Assembly: GCA_963676515.1 (NCBI GenBank)
Contig: OY781061.1
Location: 1,364,001 to 1,428,000, forward strand
Length of the DNA: 64,000 bases
Source: G963667145 sp963676515 [NCBI: Candidatus Cloacimonadota bacterium]
GTDB lineage: Bacteria > Cloacimonadota > Cloacimonadia > G963667145
Reading direction: 5' to 3'
The notes beneath the pieces were generated by a model that had not been told where the DNA came from, searched no databases, and saw only the letters and a program-made list of their open reading frames with translations. This document shows positions 15,663-23,556 of the stretch, piece by piece (position 1 is the first letter of the stretch; every line of letters begins with the position of its first letter). A program made the position numbers and the translations under genes.

Positions 15663-16515
15663 CTGTGAGAAGTTTTAAGAGCTCTTCTTTTTGAGATTTT
15701 GATTGGTAAGAGAGGACAATTTTGCCTTTGCTGTTGCTCCCTTGGATTTTCACGGAAACTTTGTATCTATCTTTCAGATTTTGCTCTACCTGAGAAAAAT
15801 CTAACTGAACTTTTTTGTTTTTTACAGTGGTAGCAGAAGATTTGACCAAAGACTCACTGGCACGGACAGACAAACCTTTTTGGGCAATAGTGGCAGCGAT
15901 AGACTCCCTTTGCTCTGGTTGGGCCTGCATTATCACTTTGGCGTGTCCCATGCTTATCTTTTTATGCAATAAGAGATCTTTTATGGAGTTGCCTAAGCTC
16001 AGAAGGCGAAGGAAGTTGGAAATCGTAGTGCGGTCTTTGCCCATAGCGGTGGCTATCTCGCTGTGTGTGTAGTTGAACTCTTCGCGTAGCCTTTGGTAAC
16101 TGGTAGCCTCTTCGATGGGGTTCAGGTCTTCTCTTTGCACATTCTCGATGATTGCCAGCTGAAGCATCTGTTGCCTTGTGGCCTCTCGTATTACCACGGG
16201 CACTTTTTCTAGCTTTGCCAGTTTTGCCGCTTGCAATCGTCGTTCGCCAGCGATGAGCTCGTAGCGACCGTCTTCTTGCTCGGTGACTATCAAAGGCTGG
16301 ATGATGCCATTTTCGACGATAGAATCTTTTAGCTCTTCTAACTTTTCTTGATCGAAATGTCTTCTGGGTTGATAGCGATTGGGAAAGATAGATTTGGTGT
16401 TTAGTTCGTTTATGGGGCTTGTTATTTGATTGTCAGATTGTTCTGGGTTTACAGGTTTAAAATCGACAGGCTTTATCAGAGCTTCCAGCCCTCGACCAAG
16501 TTTTTTTTTCGTCAT
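15652..16515 (-). CDS. parB: Chromosome-partitioning protein ParB
   Basis: A 287-aa ParB/Spo0J protein. The N-terminal KKLGRGLEALI is typical, followed by the CTP-binding ParB domain with GERRLQAAKLA and ENVQREDLNPIEEA, a helix-turn-helix (THSEIATAMGKDRTTISNFLRLL), and a C-terminal dimerisation part. It binds parS and loads sliding clamps that ParA moves. No TGTTTCACGTGAAACA-like parS site was found in the neighbouring DNA. The start overlaps the parA stop as ATGA. Confidence 0.95.
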   Translation of the reverse strand: MTKKKLGRGLEALIKPVDFKPVNPEQSDNQITSPINELNTKSIFPNRYQPRRHFDQEKLEELKDSIVENGIIQPLIVTEQEDGRYELIAGERRLQAAKLAKLEKVPVVIREATRQQMLQLAIIENVQREDLNPIEEATSYQRLREEFNYTHSEIATAMGKDRTTISNFLRLLSLGNSIKDLLLHKKISMGHAKVIMQAQPEQRESIAATIAQKGLSVRASESLVKSSATTVKNKKVQLDFSQVEQNLKDRYKVSVKIQGSNSKGKIVLSYQSKSQKEELLKLLTDEK

Positions 16516-17267
16516 CTTGCTACTACCTCTTTGACTAGATTTAAGTAATCTTGAGCTCCACGAGAGGTGATAGCGTAATCAAAGATGGTTTGTCCAAAGC
16601 TAGGAGCCTCGCTGAGTTTGACATTTCTATTGATATAAGTTTTAAAAAGTTTATCACCAAAATAGCTTTTGACATCTTCTTCTACTTGTTGACTGAGGTT
16701 GAGCCGTTTGTCGTACATTGTCAGGAGCACGCCTAATATTTCCAAGTTTGGATTGAGACTGTTTTGGATCAACTTTACGGTATTTAGTAGTTGGCTCACA
16801 CCCTCTAGAGCGTAGTATTCGCATTGGATAGGTAAAATCACATGGGTGCTGGCAGTCAGGGCGTTGATGGTGAGCAGACCCAGAGAAGGTGGGCAATCGA
16901 TGATGATATATTCGTAATCGTTCAATATGGGAGCTAAAGCTGTTTTCAACTTCTGCTCGCGGGCGTACTCTTTTACTAGCTCTATTTCTGCTCCAGTCAG
17001 GTTGATGTCGGCAGGGATTACATCCAATTTTTTGTAGTTAGACTTTACGATGCAAGACTTGATGTTTTTCTCGCCGATGAGCATCTTGTAAACTTGGCTG
17101 TTGACTTTACTTTTATTTATACCTATACCCGATGTGGAGTTTCCTTGTGGGTCAAGATCTATGAGTAAGGTTTTTTTTTCGTAAACTCCCAGAGCTGCCG
17201 AGAGATTCACAGAAGTTGTGGTTTTGCCCACTCCACCTTTCTGATTGACGACTGATACTACTTTCAT
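16512..17267 (-). CDS. parA: Chromosome-partitioning ATPase ParA
   Basis: A 251-aa Soj-type ParA. The deviant Walker A motif KGGVGKTT is at residues 10-17, DLDPQGNSTSG (Walker A') near 38 and the Walker B IIIDCPPSLG near 122. It lacks the N-terminal helix-turn-helix of plasmid ParA proteins, which agrees with a chromosomal role. It is the first gene of the parA-parB-M23-bactofilin-AtpI-like cluster. An upstream 295-base gap separates it from the divergent permease and holds no other recognisable element. Confidence 0.96.
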   Translation of the reverse strand: MKVVSVVNQKGGVGKTTTSVNLSAALGVYEKKTLLIDLDPQGNSTSGIGINKSKVNSQVYKMLIGEKNIKSCIVKSNYKKLDVIPADINLTGAEIELVKEYAREQKLKTALAPILNDYEYIIIDCPPSLGLLTINALTASTHVILPIQCEYYALEGVSQLLNTVKLIQNSLNPNLEILGVLLTMYDKRLNLSQQVEEDVKSYFGDKLFKTYINRNVKLSEAPSFGQTIFDYAITSRGAQDYLNLVKEVVAR

Positions 17268-17562
17268 AACCGTCCTTTCTATTTTTTTTGGTTAATATTT
17301 TATTGGTTCAGTTAGAAGTCAAGATGTTTTTTGTCGGATTAGTTGTAGAGAGGTGAGCTTGCACAAAAACTTGCTATCTGCTCATTTGCAAACGGTGGTA
17401 GCAGTAGTTTGTACTCTATGTTTAGTTTGCTGATAGCGTGTTAATTAGTAAGAAATTGTTGTCTAATGGCTATCTTTTTTTAAATAAAATGTTTGACGGT
17501 ATATTGGTTAGCTCTCATTTAAGACAAGATATTGTAAATCATATCAGAAAAAGGAGAAATAA

Positions 17563-18933
17563 ATGGAAAACAACACAACCGATTTGGTGTTTAAATTGGA
17601 GGACAAGCCATCACCTGGAACAGCTTTACTAGCTGCTTTTCAGCATCTGTTGGCTATTTTTGTGGGGATTATCACCCCTACGATTGTTATTGGCGGCGTG
17701 CTGGGACTAGGCAAAGAGATTCCCTATCTTATAGGAATGTCTCTTATCGTGTCTGGCGTAGCTACTTTTATTCAAGTGAGGAAATTTGGACCTGTGGGCT
17801 CGGGACTACTGAGTATTCAGGGCACTAGTTTCGCTTTCTTGGGACCAATCTTGGGTGCTGGGTTTGCAGTAAAAGCTGGTGGAGGGACTACAGAAGTCGT
17901 CTTGTCTACGATTTTTACTGTTTGTTTCTTTGGTTCATTTATAGAGATGATCGGCAGTAGATTCATTCATCACTTGAAAAAGGTAATCACTCCGCTAGTT
18001 TCTGGCATTGTGGTAACCCTTATTGGTCTTAGTTTGATCAAAGTGGGAGTTACAGACATGGCTGGTGGTCAGTTTGTCAAAGATCACTTCCCAGACCAGT
18101 TTGGTTCTATGGAAAATCTTGGCTTGGCTTTCTTGACTTTGATTATTGTGATCGCTTTCAATAGAAGCAAAAAGCCTATGTTGAGGATGTCTTCAATTTG
18201 TATTGGTTTGGTAGTGGGATATTTGGTAGCTCTTTTCACAATTGGGGTTGATTTTAGTCCTATTGGGAATTTGCCATATGTTAATATTCCTATTCCTTTC
18301 AAATATGGATTCAACTTTAGCATTTCAGCTTTCTTAACTATCGGCTTGATTTATTTCATCACGATGATCGAATCTGTGGGTGACTTGACAGCTACTAGTA
18401 TGGTGTCTGGCGAGCCTGTAGAAGGTGATGTTTATATGAAAAGGATCGGAGACGGTGTCTTGGGTGATGGCTTTAACTCAGCTATGGCTTCTGTTTTCAA
18501 CACTTTCCCTAACACTACTTTCAGCCAAAACAACGGTGTTATCCAGTTGACTGGTATCGCTTCTCGTCATGTAGGTCTTTATATTGCTGGTCTTTTGGTA
18601 GTTTTGGGCTTGTTCCCCGTAATCGGCGGAGTGTTCCAAGTGATGCCTAAGCCTGTTTTGGGTGGAGCAACTATCATTATGTTCGGTACTGTGGCTTCTT
18701 CGGGAGTAAGGATTATCGCTGAGCATGGTTTGGACAGAAGAGGCGTGATGATTTTGGCTCTTTCACTTGGTATGGGATTGGGTGTGCAACTTGTGCCGGA
18801 AGCCCTAAATCATTTCCCAGCTGTAGTGAAGAGCATCTTTGCTTCTCCTATCACCACTGGTGGTGTGACTGCTATAATTGCTAACCTTGCTTTGCCAATA
18901 CACAAAAACAGTGCAAAAGAGATAGAAGTTTAG
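17563..18933 (+). CDS. NCS2-family nucleobase permease (purine type)
   Basis: A 456-aa nucleobase:cation symporter-2 (NAT/NCS2) with about 12-14 membrane segments. The family core GLLSIQGTSFAFLGPI and the signature SQNNGVIQLTGIASR are present. The QNNG form of the signature is typical of xanthine/urate carriers; uracil carriers usually differ there, so purine uptake is the better call. The ATG follows AAAAGGAGAAATAA, a strong ribosome site. The gene ends in a clear terminator. Adenine deaminase at 51.8 kb would act on a related substrate pool. Confidence 0.88.
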   Translation: MENNTTDLVFKLEDKPSPGTALLAAFQHLLAIFVGIITPTIVIGGVLGLGKEIPYLIGMSLIVSGVATFIQVRKFGPVGSGLLSIQGTSFAFLGPILGAGFAVKAGGGTTEVVLSTIFTVCFFGSFIEMIGSRFIHHLKKVITPLVSGIVVTLIGLSLIKVGVTDMAGGQFVKDHFPDQFGSMENLGLAFLTLIIVIAFNRSKKPMLRMSSICIGLVVGYLVALFTIGVDFSPIGNLPYVNIPIPFKYGFNFSISAFLTIGLIYFITMIESVGDLTATSMVSGEPVEGDVYMKRIGDGVLGDGFNSAMASVFNTFPNTTFSQNNGVIQLTGIASRHVGLYIAGLLVVLGLFPVIGGVFQVMPKPVLGGATIIMFGTVASSGVRIIAEHGLDRRGVMILALSLGMGLGVQLVPEALNHFPAVVKSIFASPITTGGVTAIIANLALPIHKNSAKEIEV

Positions 18934-18952
18934 AAATAAATAACGAAAAAAA

Positions 18953-18990
18953 AGAAACAGTCACTTATAAATTTAAGTGGCTGTTTTTTT
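18953..18990 (+). terminator. Rho-independent terminator after NCS2 permease
   Basis: Arms AACAGTCACTTA and TAAGTGGCTGTT (one G-T pair) with a short AT loop, followed by a run of T; A-runs on the other side could let it work in both directions, ending the tRNA-Val side too. Confidence 0.85.
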
Positions 18991-18998
18991 ACAAAAAA

Positions 18999-19075
18999 TG
19001 GTGGGTGATACTGGATTCGAACCAGTTACCTCTACGATGTCGGCGTAGCACTCTAACCAACTGAGCTAATCACCC
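18999..19075 (-). tRNA. tRNA-Val (GAC)
   Basis: Cloverleaf on the minus strand: acceptor GGGTGAT/ATCACCC, D-arm with AGCTCAGTTGGTTAGAG, anticodon stem CTACG/CGTAG with loop CCGACAT (anticodon GAC), T-arm with GGTTCGAATCC, and an encoded CCA end. Length 77 bases. Confidence 0.95.
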
Positions 19076-19304
19076 AAGATTGTCGAAATCTGAGTCAACT
19101 GCAACTAAGTCCGAAAAATATGTCAAGGAATTTCGATGATGGTTTTGAATTGGGGAAAATTTCAATTGACAAGCAGAGTGGCTAAATTCGAAATAGTATG
19201 GAAGAGGGAAAAACAAATAATTAGGAAGAGATTTTAGTGATAGACTGGATGACAAAGGGAAAGGTGGGTTTTAGAGATTATGAGAAAAAAGAAATAAAGC
19301 AGAG

Positions 19305-21737
19305 ATGAATAGAGAAAAAAAGAGAATAGGATTTGCTTGGGGAATATTTGCGAGTTTGGAGTTAGCTATAGGTTTTGTATTGGCAAACTTTTCAGGGATT
19401 ATTAGGCAAGATTTACTTGCTGGTTTGGGTTTGCCTTACTCTTCATTTTGGGGTATTTGTTCGCTTTTGCCTGTGGCTGGTTTGCTGCTGGCTTACAAAA
19501 AGTTGCCATCTTGGACAGAAACAGATAAATACTTACCAATTTTTGCGGAAGAGCCTGTGATTCCTGAATATTTGCTGAGTAGGAACAAAGAGATCAAAAA
19601 TCTGCAAAAACGCTTGAAAAAGGAAAAGATTATTATCGTCGGAGGAAATAAAGGCACGGGAAAATCTTTGTTTGCAGCGGAATATTACACTCGCTATAAG
19701 GGGTATTATAATAGTAGTTTTTGGTTAGCGAATAATAAAAGCATTGAAGACTCTTTTTTGAAATTTGGTGCGGAGCATTTTTTGTCGGAGAGAGAGCAAA
19801 ATCTTCCCCAGAAAAAACGGTTGGATTTGATTTTTGCAAAGTTGTCCTCTAGCAAAGATAATTCTTTGCTGGTGGTGGACAATGTGAACGAGCCCAAAGA
19901 GATGAAAAGCTGTTTATTGCGATTGGGTGAATGTGAGAATTTGCATATTTTGATTACTACGAGGATTTCTCAGTGGGACAATGAAAAATACCTCTGGATA
20001 AGTGAACCTAAAAGCAAAAAGACGAGAAAACTTTTTAAGAAATACAGTCCTCATAGTGTTTCAGAAAAGTTGTTGAAAGAGGTTATCGAGAATTTGGGTA
20101 ATAATGTTTTTTCGGTAAAACTACTGGCACAGAACTTTAATACTAAAAAGGAGTTAGAGCCAGATTATACTTTGCAACAGATGGTGGATGCTGTGCAAAA
20201 GAGCTTGTTAACTCTGAGCAAAAGCAAGAAGATAAGTTTCACTTACAAATCTAGCGATGGGAATCTGCAGGTGAAGAGTCCTGAGGATATGGTGATGGCG
20301 ATGTATGAGGTGATGGAGCTGTCTGAGCAAGAGAAACAGATGCTTTCTGCTTTGGTTGTATTGCCCAAAGAAAATATATTGTGGGATTTTTTTGAAAAAA
20401 TTTATCCTGATCTGGATGTGGAGAAAGCTATTCGAGGTTTGGCGGATAAAGGGTGGATAAATCTGGGTGAAAGAAGGAAAGTACTTTCCATTTGCAAGGT
20501 AGTGGAGGACGCTATCAGATTTTTGCAAAAAGATAGGTTATTCCAAGATTGTAAGCCGATGATCGAGCAAATTACTTTTCAGCTTTCTCAAAAAGAGATT
20601 TTGGCAACCCAAAAGTCAGGATATTGTCAGCTTTTGCTTCGCTATACTTTTTTCATAATGGATGTATTGGGCGAAAAGGGAAAAGAGATTGCGGTTTTGA
20701 ATGGTGCTTTGGGCAATTATCACAAAAATGAGGGAGATATGGTCTCCTCGCTGTCTTCTTACGGTAAAGCGTGTTTGATTTTTGAAGATTTGTGCCAAGA
20801 GAAAACAAAAGATAATGAGCTCAAATACAATCTGGCGGTGTCTTATTATAAACTTGGAACTATTCACAAAGAGTTGGAGGATATAGACAAGGCTTTGAGA
20901 TGCTTTGAGAGGAATACGAAGCTGATCAAAAATTTACACGATGCGTATCCGCGAAATATTTCTATGAAAAGTGGCTTGGCTTCGTCGTTTGATGTTTTGG
21001 GTTTGGTTCATCGAGAGCTGGAGAATTCAGATAAAGCAAAGGCTTGTTATCGTCAGTGTTTGGCTTTGACCCAAAATCTTTGTCAGGCATCCCCAGAAGA
21101 TATTTCTTTCAAAAAGAGATTGGTGAAATCTTATGAAAATTTGGGTGAAATATACAAAGCTAAGCAGATTTTGGATAAGGCGTTAGATTGTTTTGAAGAA
21201 GGCACTCGTCAAGCGTTGCAAGTTTGCAAAGAGCTGGCAAAAGATGTGGACGCCAAAAAAGATTTGGTGCAACTTTTTTCTAAATTGGGTCTAACTCAGA
21301 TGACTTTGGGTCGCTTTGATTTGGCTTTGAAATGTTTTACTAGGGAGAACTCTTTGTATCAGCAGATGTTTAAGCATTTTTCTAAAGAGCTGTTTTGGAA
21401 GCAAGGATTGGCGGTTTCTTATGAAAAGATGGGCTCGATGCAGTCTAGATTGGGCGAGCTGGATGAGGCACAGAAAAGCTTTGGGAAAGAGATAGCTCTA
21501 TTTGGCGAACTTTGTAAATCTTTTCCTCGGGATACAAATTTAGAAAATGGTCTAGCGGTCTCTTATGCCAAATTGGCTACATTTTATCGAGCAAAACGCA
21601 AAGATGCTAGGCAGGCTAGGCATTATTTTGGTAAAGCTAAGTCTCTGTGGGGGAATCTGGCAGGGCAGTTCCCGCAGAATAAGATGTTTGCCAAGTTTTT
21701 GGGGAATGTTGAGAAGGACTTGCAGCGACTAAGGTAG
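19305..21737 (+). CDS. Membrane-anchored STAND-type NTPase with TPR-like repeats
   Basis: An 810-aa protein with three parts. Two N-terminal membrane segments (about residues 10-29 and 38-62) come first. An NB-ARC/STAND-like NTPase follows (about 90-300), with Walker A GGNKGTGKS at 113-121, Walker B SLLVVDNV at 187-194 and a sensor-1-like LITTR near 217-221; a winged-helix-like region lies about 300-420. The C terminus is seven TPR-like repeats of 48 residues (about 461-796), six of them with exact 144-base spacing, consensus LAVSYxKLG....LG..DKAL.CF. STAND proteins are ligand-activated switches in signalling or antiphage defence. The membrane segments would be the effector or anchor and the repeats the sensor; this is inference. 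It stands alone between tRNA-Val and repeat island 2. Confidence 0.75.
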   Translation: MNREKKRIGFAWGIFASLELAIGFVLANFSGIIRQDLLAGLGLPYSSFWGICSLLPVAGLLLAYKKLPSWTETDKYLPIFAEEPVIPEYLLSRNKEIKNLQKRLKKEKIIIVGGNKGTGKSLFAAEYYTRYKGYYNSSFWLANNKSIEDSFLKFGAEHFLSEREQNLPQKKRLDLIFAKLSSSKDNSLLVVDNVNEPKEMKSCLLRLGECENLHILITTRISQWDNEKYLWISEPKSKKTRKLFKKYSPHSVSEKLLKEVIENLGNNVFSVKLLAQNFNTKKELEPDYTLQQMVDAVQKSLLTLSKSKKISFTYKSSDGNLQVKSPEDMVMAMYEVMELSEQEKQMLSALVVLPKENILWDFFEKIYPDLDVEKAIRGLADKGWINLGERRKVLSICKVVEDAIRFLQKDRLFQDCKPMIEQITFQLSQKEILATQKSGYCQLLLRYTFFIMDVLGEKGKEIAVLNGALGNYHKNEGDMVSSLSSYGKACLIFEDLCQEKTKDNELKYNLAVSYYKLGTIHKELEDIDKALRCFERNTKLIKNLHDAYPRNISMKSGLASSFDVLGLVHRELENSDKAKACYRQCLALTQNLCQASPEDISFKKRLVKSYENLGEIYKAKQILDKALDCFEEGTRQALQVCKELAKDVDAKKDLVQLFSKLGLTQMTLGRFDLALKCFTRENSLYQQMFKHFSKELFWKQGLAVSYEKMGSMQSRLGELDEAQKSFGKEIALFGELCKSFPRDTNLENGLAVSYAKLATFYRAKRKDARQARHYFGKAKSLWGNLAGQFPQNKMFAKFLGNVEKDLQRLR
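20685..21692 (+). repeat. Seven 144-bp coding repeats (48-residue TPR-like units)
   Basis: Units start at 20685 (degenerate), 20829, 20973, 21117, 21261, 21405 and 21549, each exactly 144 bases apart. Position-specific residues recur: L.A.SY.KLG at unit positions 2-10, a D or GELD at 17-20, KAL.CF at 21-26 and P near 41. The units have diverged at DNA level, so this is an old, in-frame expansion rather than a recent duplication. Confidence 0.85.
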
Positions 21738-21840
21738 GTTTTTTCTTGCCAAAGAGACCAGTGAACGAAGTTCACCCCACCCTTGGATTCCCGCTTCCGC
21801 GGGAATGAGGGAGAGAGGCAAGGATGCACCCACTATCCCT

Positions 21841-21998
21841 TATTCCTGAACACCACCAGAGTTTTGTCATCACTTGCTCTCACTTTGGCATACCACTCGC
21901 TTTGTGTTCTCACTTGCCTTCATTGTTGTACCCCACTTGCTTTGTGTTACCACCAGCCCTCATTGTTGCACACCACTTGTTTTGTGTTATCACCAGCC
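21841..21998. repeat. Degenerate 40-bp tandem array, 4 units
   Basis: Units begin at 21841, 21881, 21921 and 21961. The last two are close copies (CATTGTTGYACMCCACTTG then YTTTGTGTTAYCACCAGCC); the first two are more diverged. Single related units occur next to REP palindromes near 22337, 22967 and 57640. The array runs directly into the palindrome that leads element B. Confidence 0.7.
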
Positions 21999-22000
21999 TC

Positions 22001-22270
22001 ATTCCCGCGAAAGCGGGAGTCCATTCTCTTTAGCTTGCTCTCCTGACGGAGGGTCTTACTTTTCCCTTTGGTTGACCAAAGCGAAAAGTAACAAAAGGTA
22101 AAATCAAAATACCAAAGCTGTAAGCTAAATTCTAAACCTTAATCGCACGCGCTCAGCCTCGTGCTATGAATCTCATTTTGTCATTTATGGTGATATAGCA
22201 CTTCGCCGTCAGCGTAGCTCTGGGTGGTCAACGAATTTCACGCTTCCTGCTTTAAGTATTTGCTAGCCCA
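22001..22270 (+). repeat. Dispersed repeat B with REP-like leader, copy 2
   Basis: Begins with the palindrome attcccgcgaaagcgggagt, continues through CCATTCTCTTTAGCTTGCTC and GACGGAGGGT, then element B proper (22057-22270) containing CTTTGGTTGACCAAAG. The whole 270-base arrangement is repeated at 57197-57466, showing that leader and B move or duplicate together. Confidence 0.85.
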
Positions 22271-22425
22271 ACCAATTCCCGTCTGTGGATCCCCGCTTTC
22301 GCGAGGATGAGGGAAGAAGAGCAAGGAAGCACACCACCAGTCCCATTCCTGCACACCGCACGCCTTGTGCCTTCATCAGCCAGTATGTTTATTCACCGCC
22401 AGCTCCGCATCGCCACCCAGCCCTC

Positions 22426-22445
22426 ATTCCCGCGAAAGCGGGAAT
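22426..22445. repeat. REP-like palindrome
   Basis: Perfect attcccgcgaaagcgggaat with flanking CCATTCTCCCACACGATGC; the right flank through GCTATCAAGAGGCAGGG is shared with the copy near 57.7 kb. Confidence 0.8.
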
Positions 22446-22524
22446 CCATTCTCCCACACGATGCTATCAAGAGGCAGGGAAGAGCGGTCTTACCTGCTAG
22501 GTAGTATGGGGAATTTCTTCCTCG

Positions 22525-22655
22525 TTCCCAAGCTCCAGCTTGGGAATGCCACAACCAGCAGTCATCTGTGTCCATCTGTGGTTACTGTCTCCCAGCTTTG
22601 GTCTCCTGACGGAGGCCTTACTTTTTCCCCTCGTTCCCAAGCTCCAGCTTGGGAA
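22525..22655. repeat. Two copies of a TTCCCAAGCT/AGCTTGGGAA palindrome
   Basis: Identical 22-base palindromes (10-base arms, 2-base centre) at 22525-22546 and 22634-22655, each preceded by CCTCG. Related copies lie at 57486-57507 and 57553-57573. Confidence 0.8.
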
Positions 22656-22868
22656 TGCATACGAAACAAAACATACAGTCAAAATACCAAAGCCGAAAGC
22701 TAAATTCTAAACCTTCATCGCACGCTGAAGACGCAAAATTTTGCGTCTTTACAGTTCCTTGCACAGCCATTTGTTTCAGTCGGTAAACTAATTTTATATT
22801 TTGCTTTAAGTATTTACCACCCCAGCCATCCCTTGGATCCCCGCTTTCGCGAGGATGAGGGAATCCGA

Positions 22869-22898
22869 GTTCATCTGTGTTCATCTGTGTTCATCTGT
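22869..22898. repeat. 10-bp tandem repeat, 3 units
   Basis: Three exact head-to-tail copies of GTTCATCTGT. A related single stretch is present near 22562-22585. Confidence 0.8.
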
Positions 22899-23148
22899 GG
22901 TTTCTGTTTTTAGCCTTCGCAAAAATGGGTGAAGAGGAGCAAGAAAGTACTCACCGCCCCTCACGCCAGCACACCGCTCGCTTTGCGTTACCACTGCCCC
23001 TCCGTCAGGAGAGCAAATCAAAGAAAAGGCAGAGTTCCGCTAAAAGAGGAAAACGAAAAAGCAGAGCACTGCTGGTCAAACGAGATGGTGGGTGCATGCC
23101 CGCAAGGCAAGATTTTTAAGTTGAAATGCAGAAATTTGAATAAGTCCT

Positions 23149-23178
23149 ATTTACAGATGGATTTTCTCATCTGTAAAT
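23149..23178. terminator. Perfect hairpin upstream of rpsU (terminator or leader element)
   Basis: Perfect 11-base arms ATTTACAGATG (23149-23159) and CATCTGTAAAT (23168-23178) with an 8-base loop, then AATTTCC. The U-tract is short, so it may be a weak terminator closing island 2 or a leader hairpin for rpsU, whose start codon is 81 bases downstream. Confidence 0.5.
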
Positions 23179-23259
23179 AATTTCCTTGACCGATAAACCC
23201 CAACAGCTCCTTTGGTTTGTAGTAGAAAAAATACAGCAAAAAGTGGGGTGATGTTACTT

Positions 23260-23469
23260 ATGCCGATGGTTGTTACTAAAAATAAAGAGCCGTTTGAGGT
23301 GTTGCTTCGTAAGTTTAAGAAGAAGTGTGAAATGGCGGGTGTGCTTTCCGATATTAAAAAAAATCAACGCTACGAAAAGCCTTCTGTCAAAAAACGCCGA
23401 GAAGTCAATGCAGTAAAAAGAAAACTTTTTAACAAACAACGCAAGTTGACTCGATTGAGAGGTTTTTAG
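23260..23469 (+). CDS. rpsU: 30S ribosomal protein bS21
   Basis: A 69-aa basic protein, the small-subunit protein that helps 16S rRNA base-pair with messages. It has the family pattern PFEVLLRKFKKKCEMAGVL followed by a lysine/arginine-rich helix (KKRREVNAVKRKLFNKQRKLTRLRGF). The frame extends upstream to 23212, but the MPMVV start at 23260 matches the family N terminus and lies 10 bases after GTGGGGTG. ATG at 23266 is an alternative. It is a single gene between repeat island 2 and cvpA. Confidence 0.9.
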   Translation: MPMVVTKNKEPFEVLLRKFKKKCEMAGVLSDIKKNQRYEKPSVKKRREVNAVKRKLFNKQRKLTRLRGF

Positions 23470-23556
23470 TTTTTTATTGAAGCTAGGAAAAAATGAGGCA
23501 GTGTCGTATTCTGATCGTGAATTGATAAGAATTTGGCATTGCCTTTCTTTTATGGT

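Larger units (their letters stand above)
21738..23148. other. Repeat island 2 (no gene)
   Basis: About 1.4 kb of mosaic repeats between the STAND gene and rpsU. In order it contains: a REP-like palindrome (21787-21806), four degenerate 40-bp units (21841-21998), element B with its REP-like leader (22001-22270), more REP-like palindromes (22289-22308, 22426-22445, 22837-22856), two TTCCCAAGCT/AGCTTGGGAA palindromes (22525-22546, 22634-22655), a partial element B (about 22676-22826) interrupted by a palindrome (22728-22749), and a 10-bp tandem repeat (22869-22898). The open frames through it (up to 112 aa) are repeat translations. Confidence 0.8.

Noticed and set aside
17268-17562. parS site near parAB or a purine riboswitch before the NCS2 gene
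   Set aside because: No TGTTTCACGTGAAACA-like palindrome and no purine-aptamer core was seen in this gap.
18999-21737. tRNA-Val as attachment site of an integrated element carrying the STAND gene
   Set aside because: No integrase is present and no direct repeat of the tRNA 3' end was seen downstream of the gene.
21841-21998. CRISPR array
   Set aside because: The 40-base units are themselves repeated without constant repeats separated by unique spacers, and no cas genes are present.
21783-22101. Several 69-87-aa frames in island 2 rich in Leu, Cys, Ser and His
   Set aside because: They are translations of the 40-bp tandem units and REP palindromes in three frames; none has a start context or conserved pattern.
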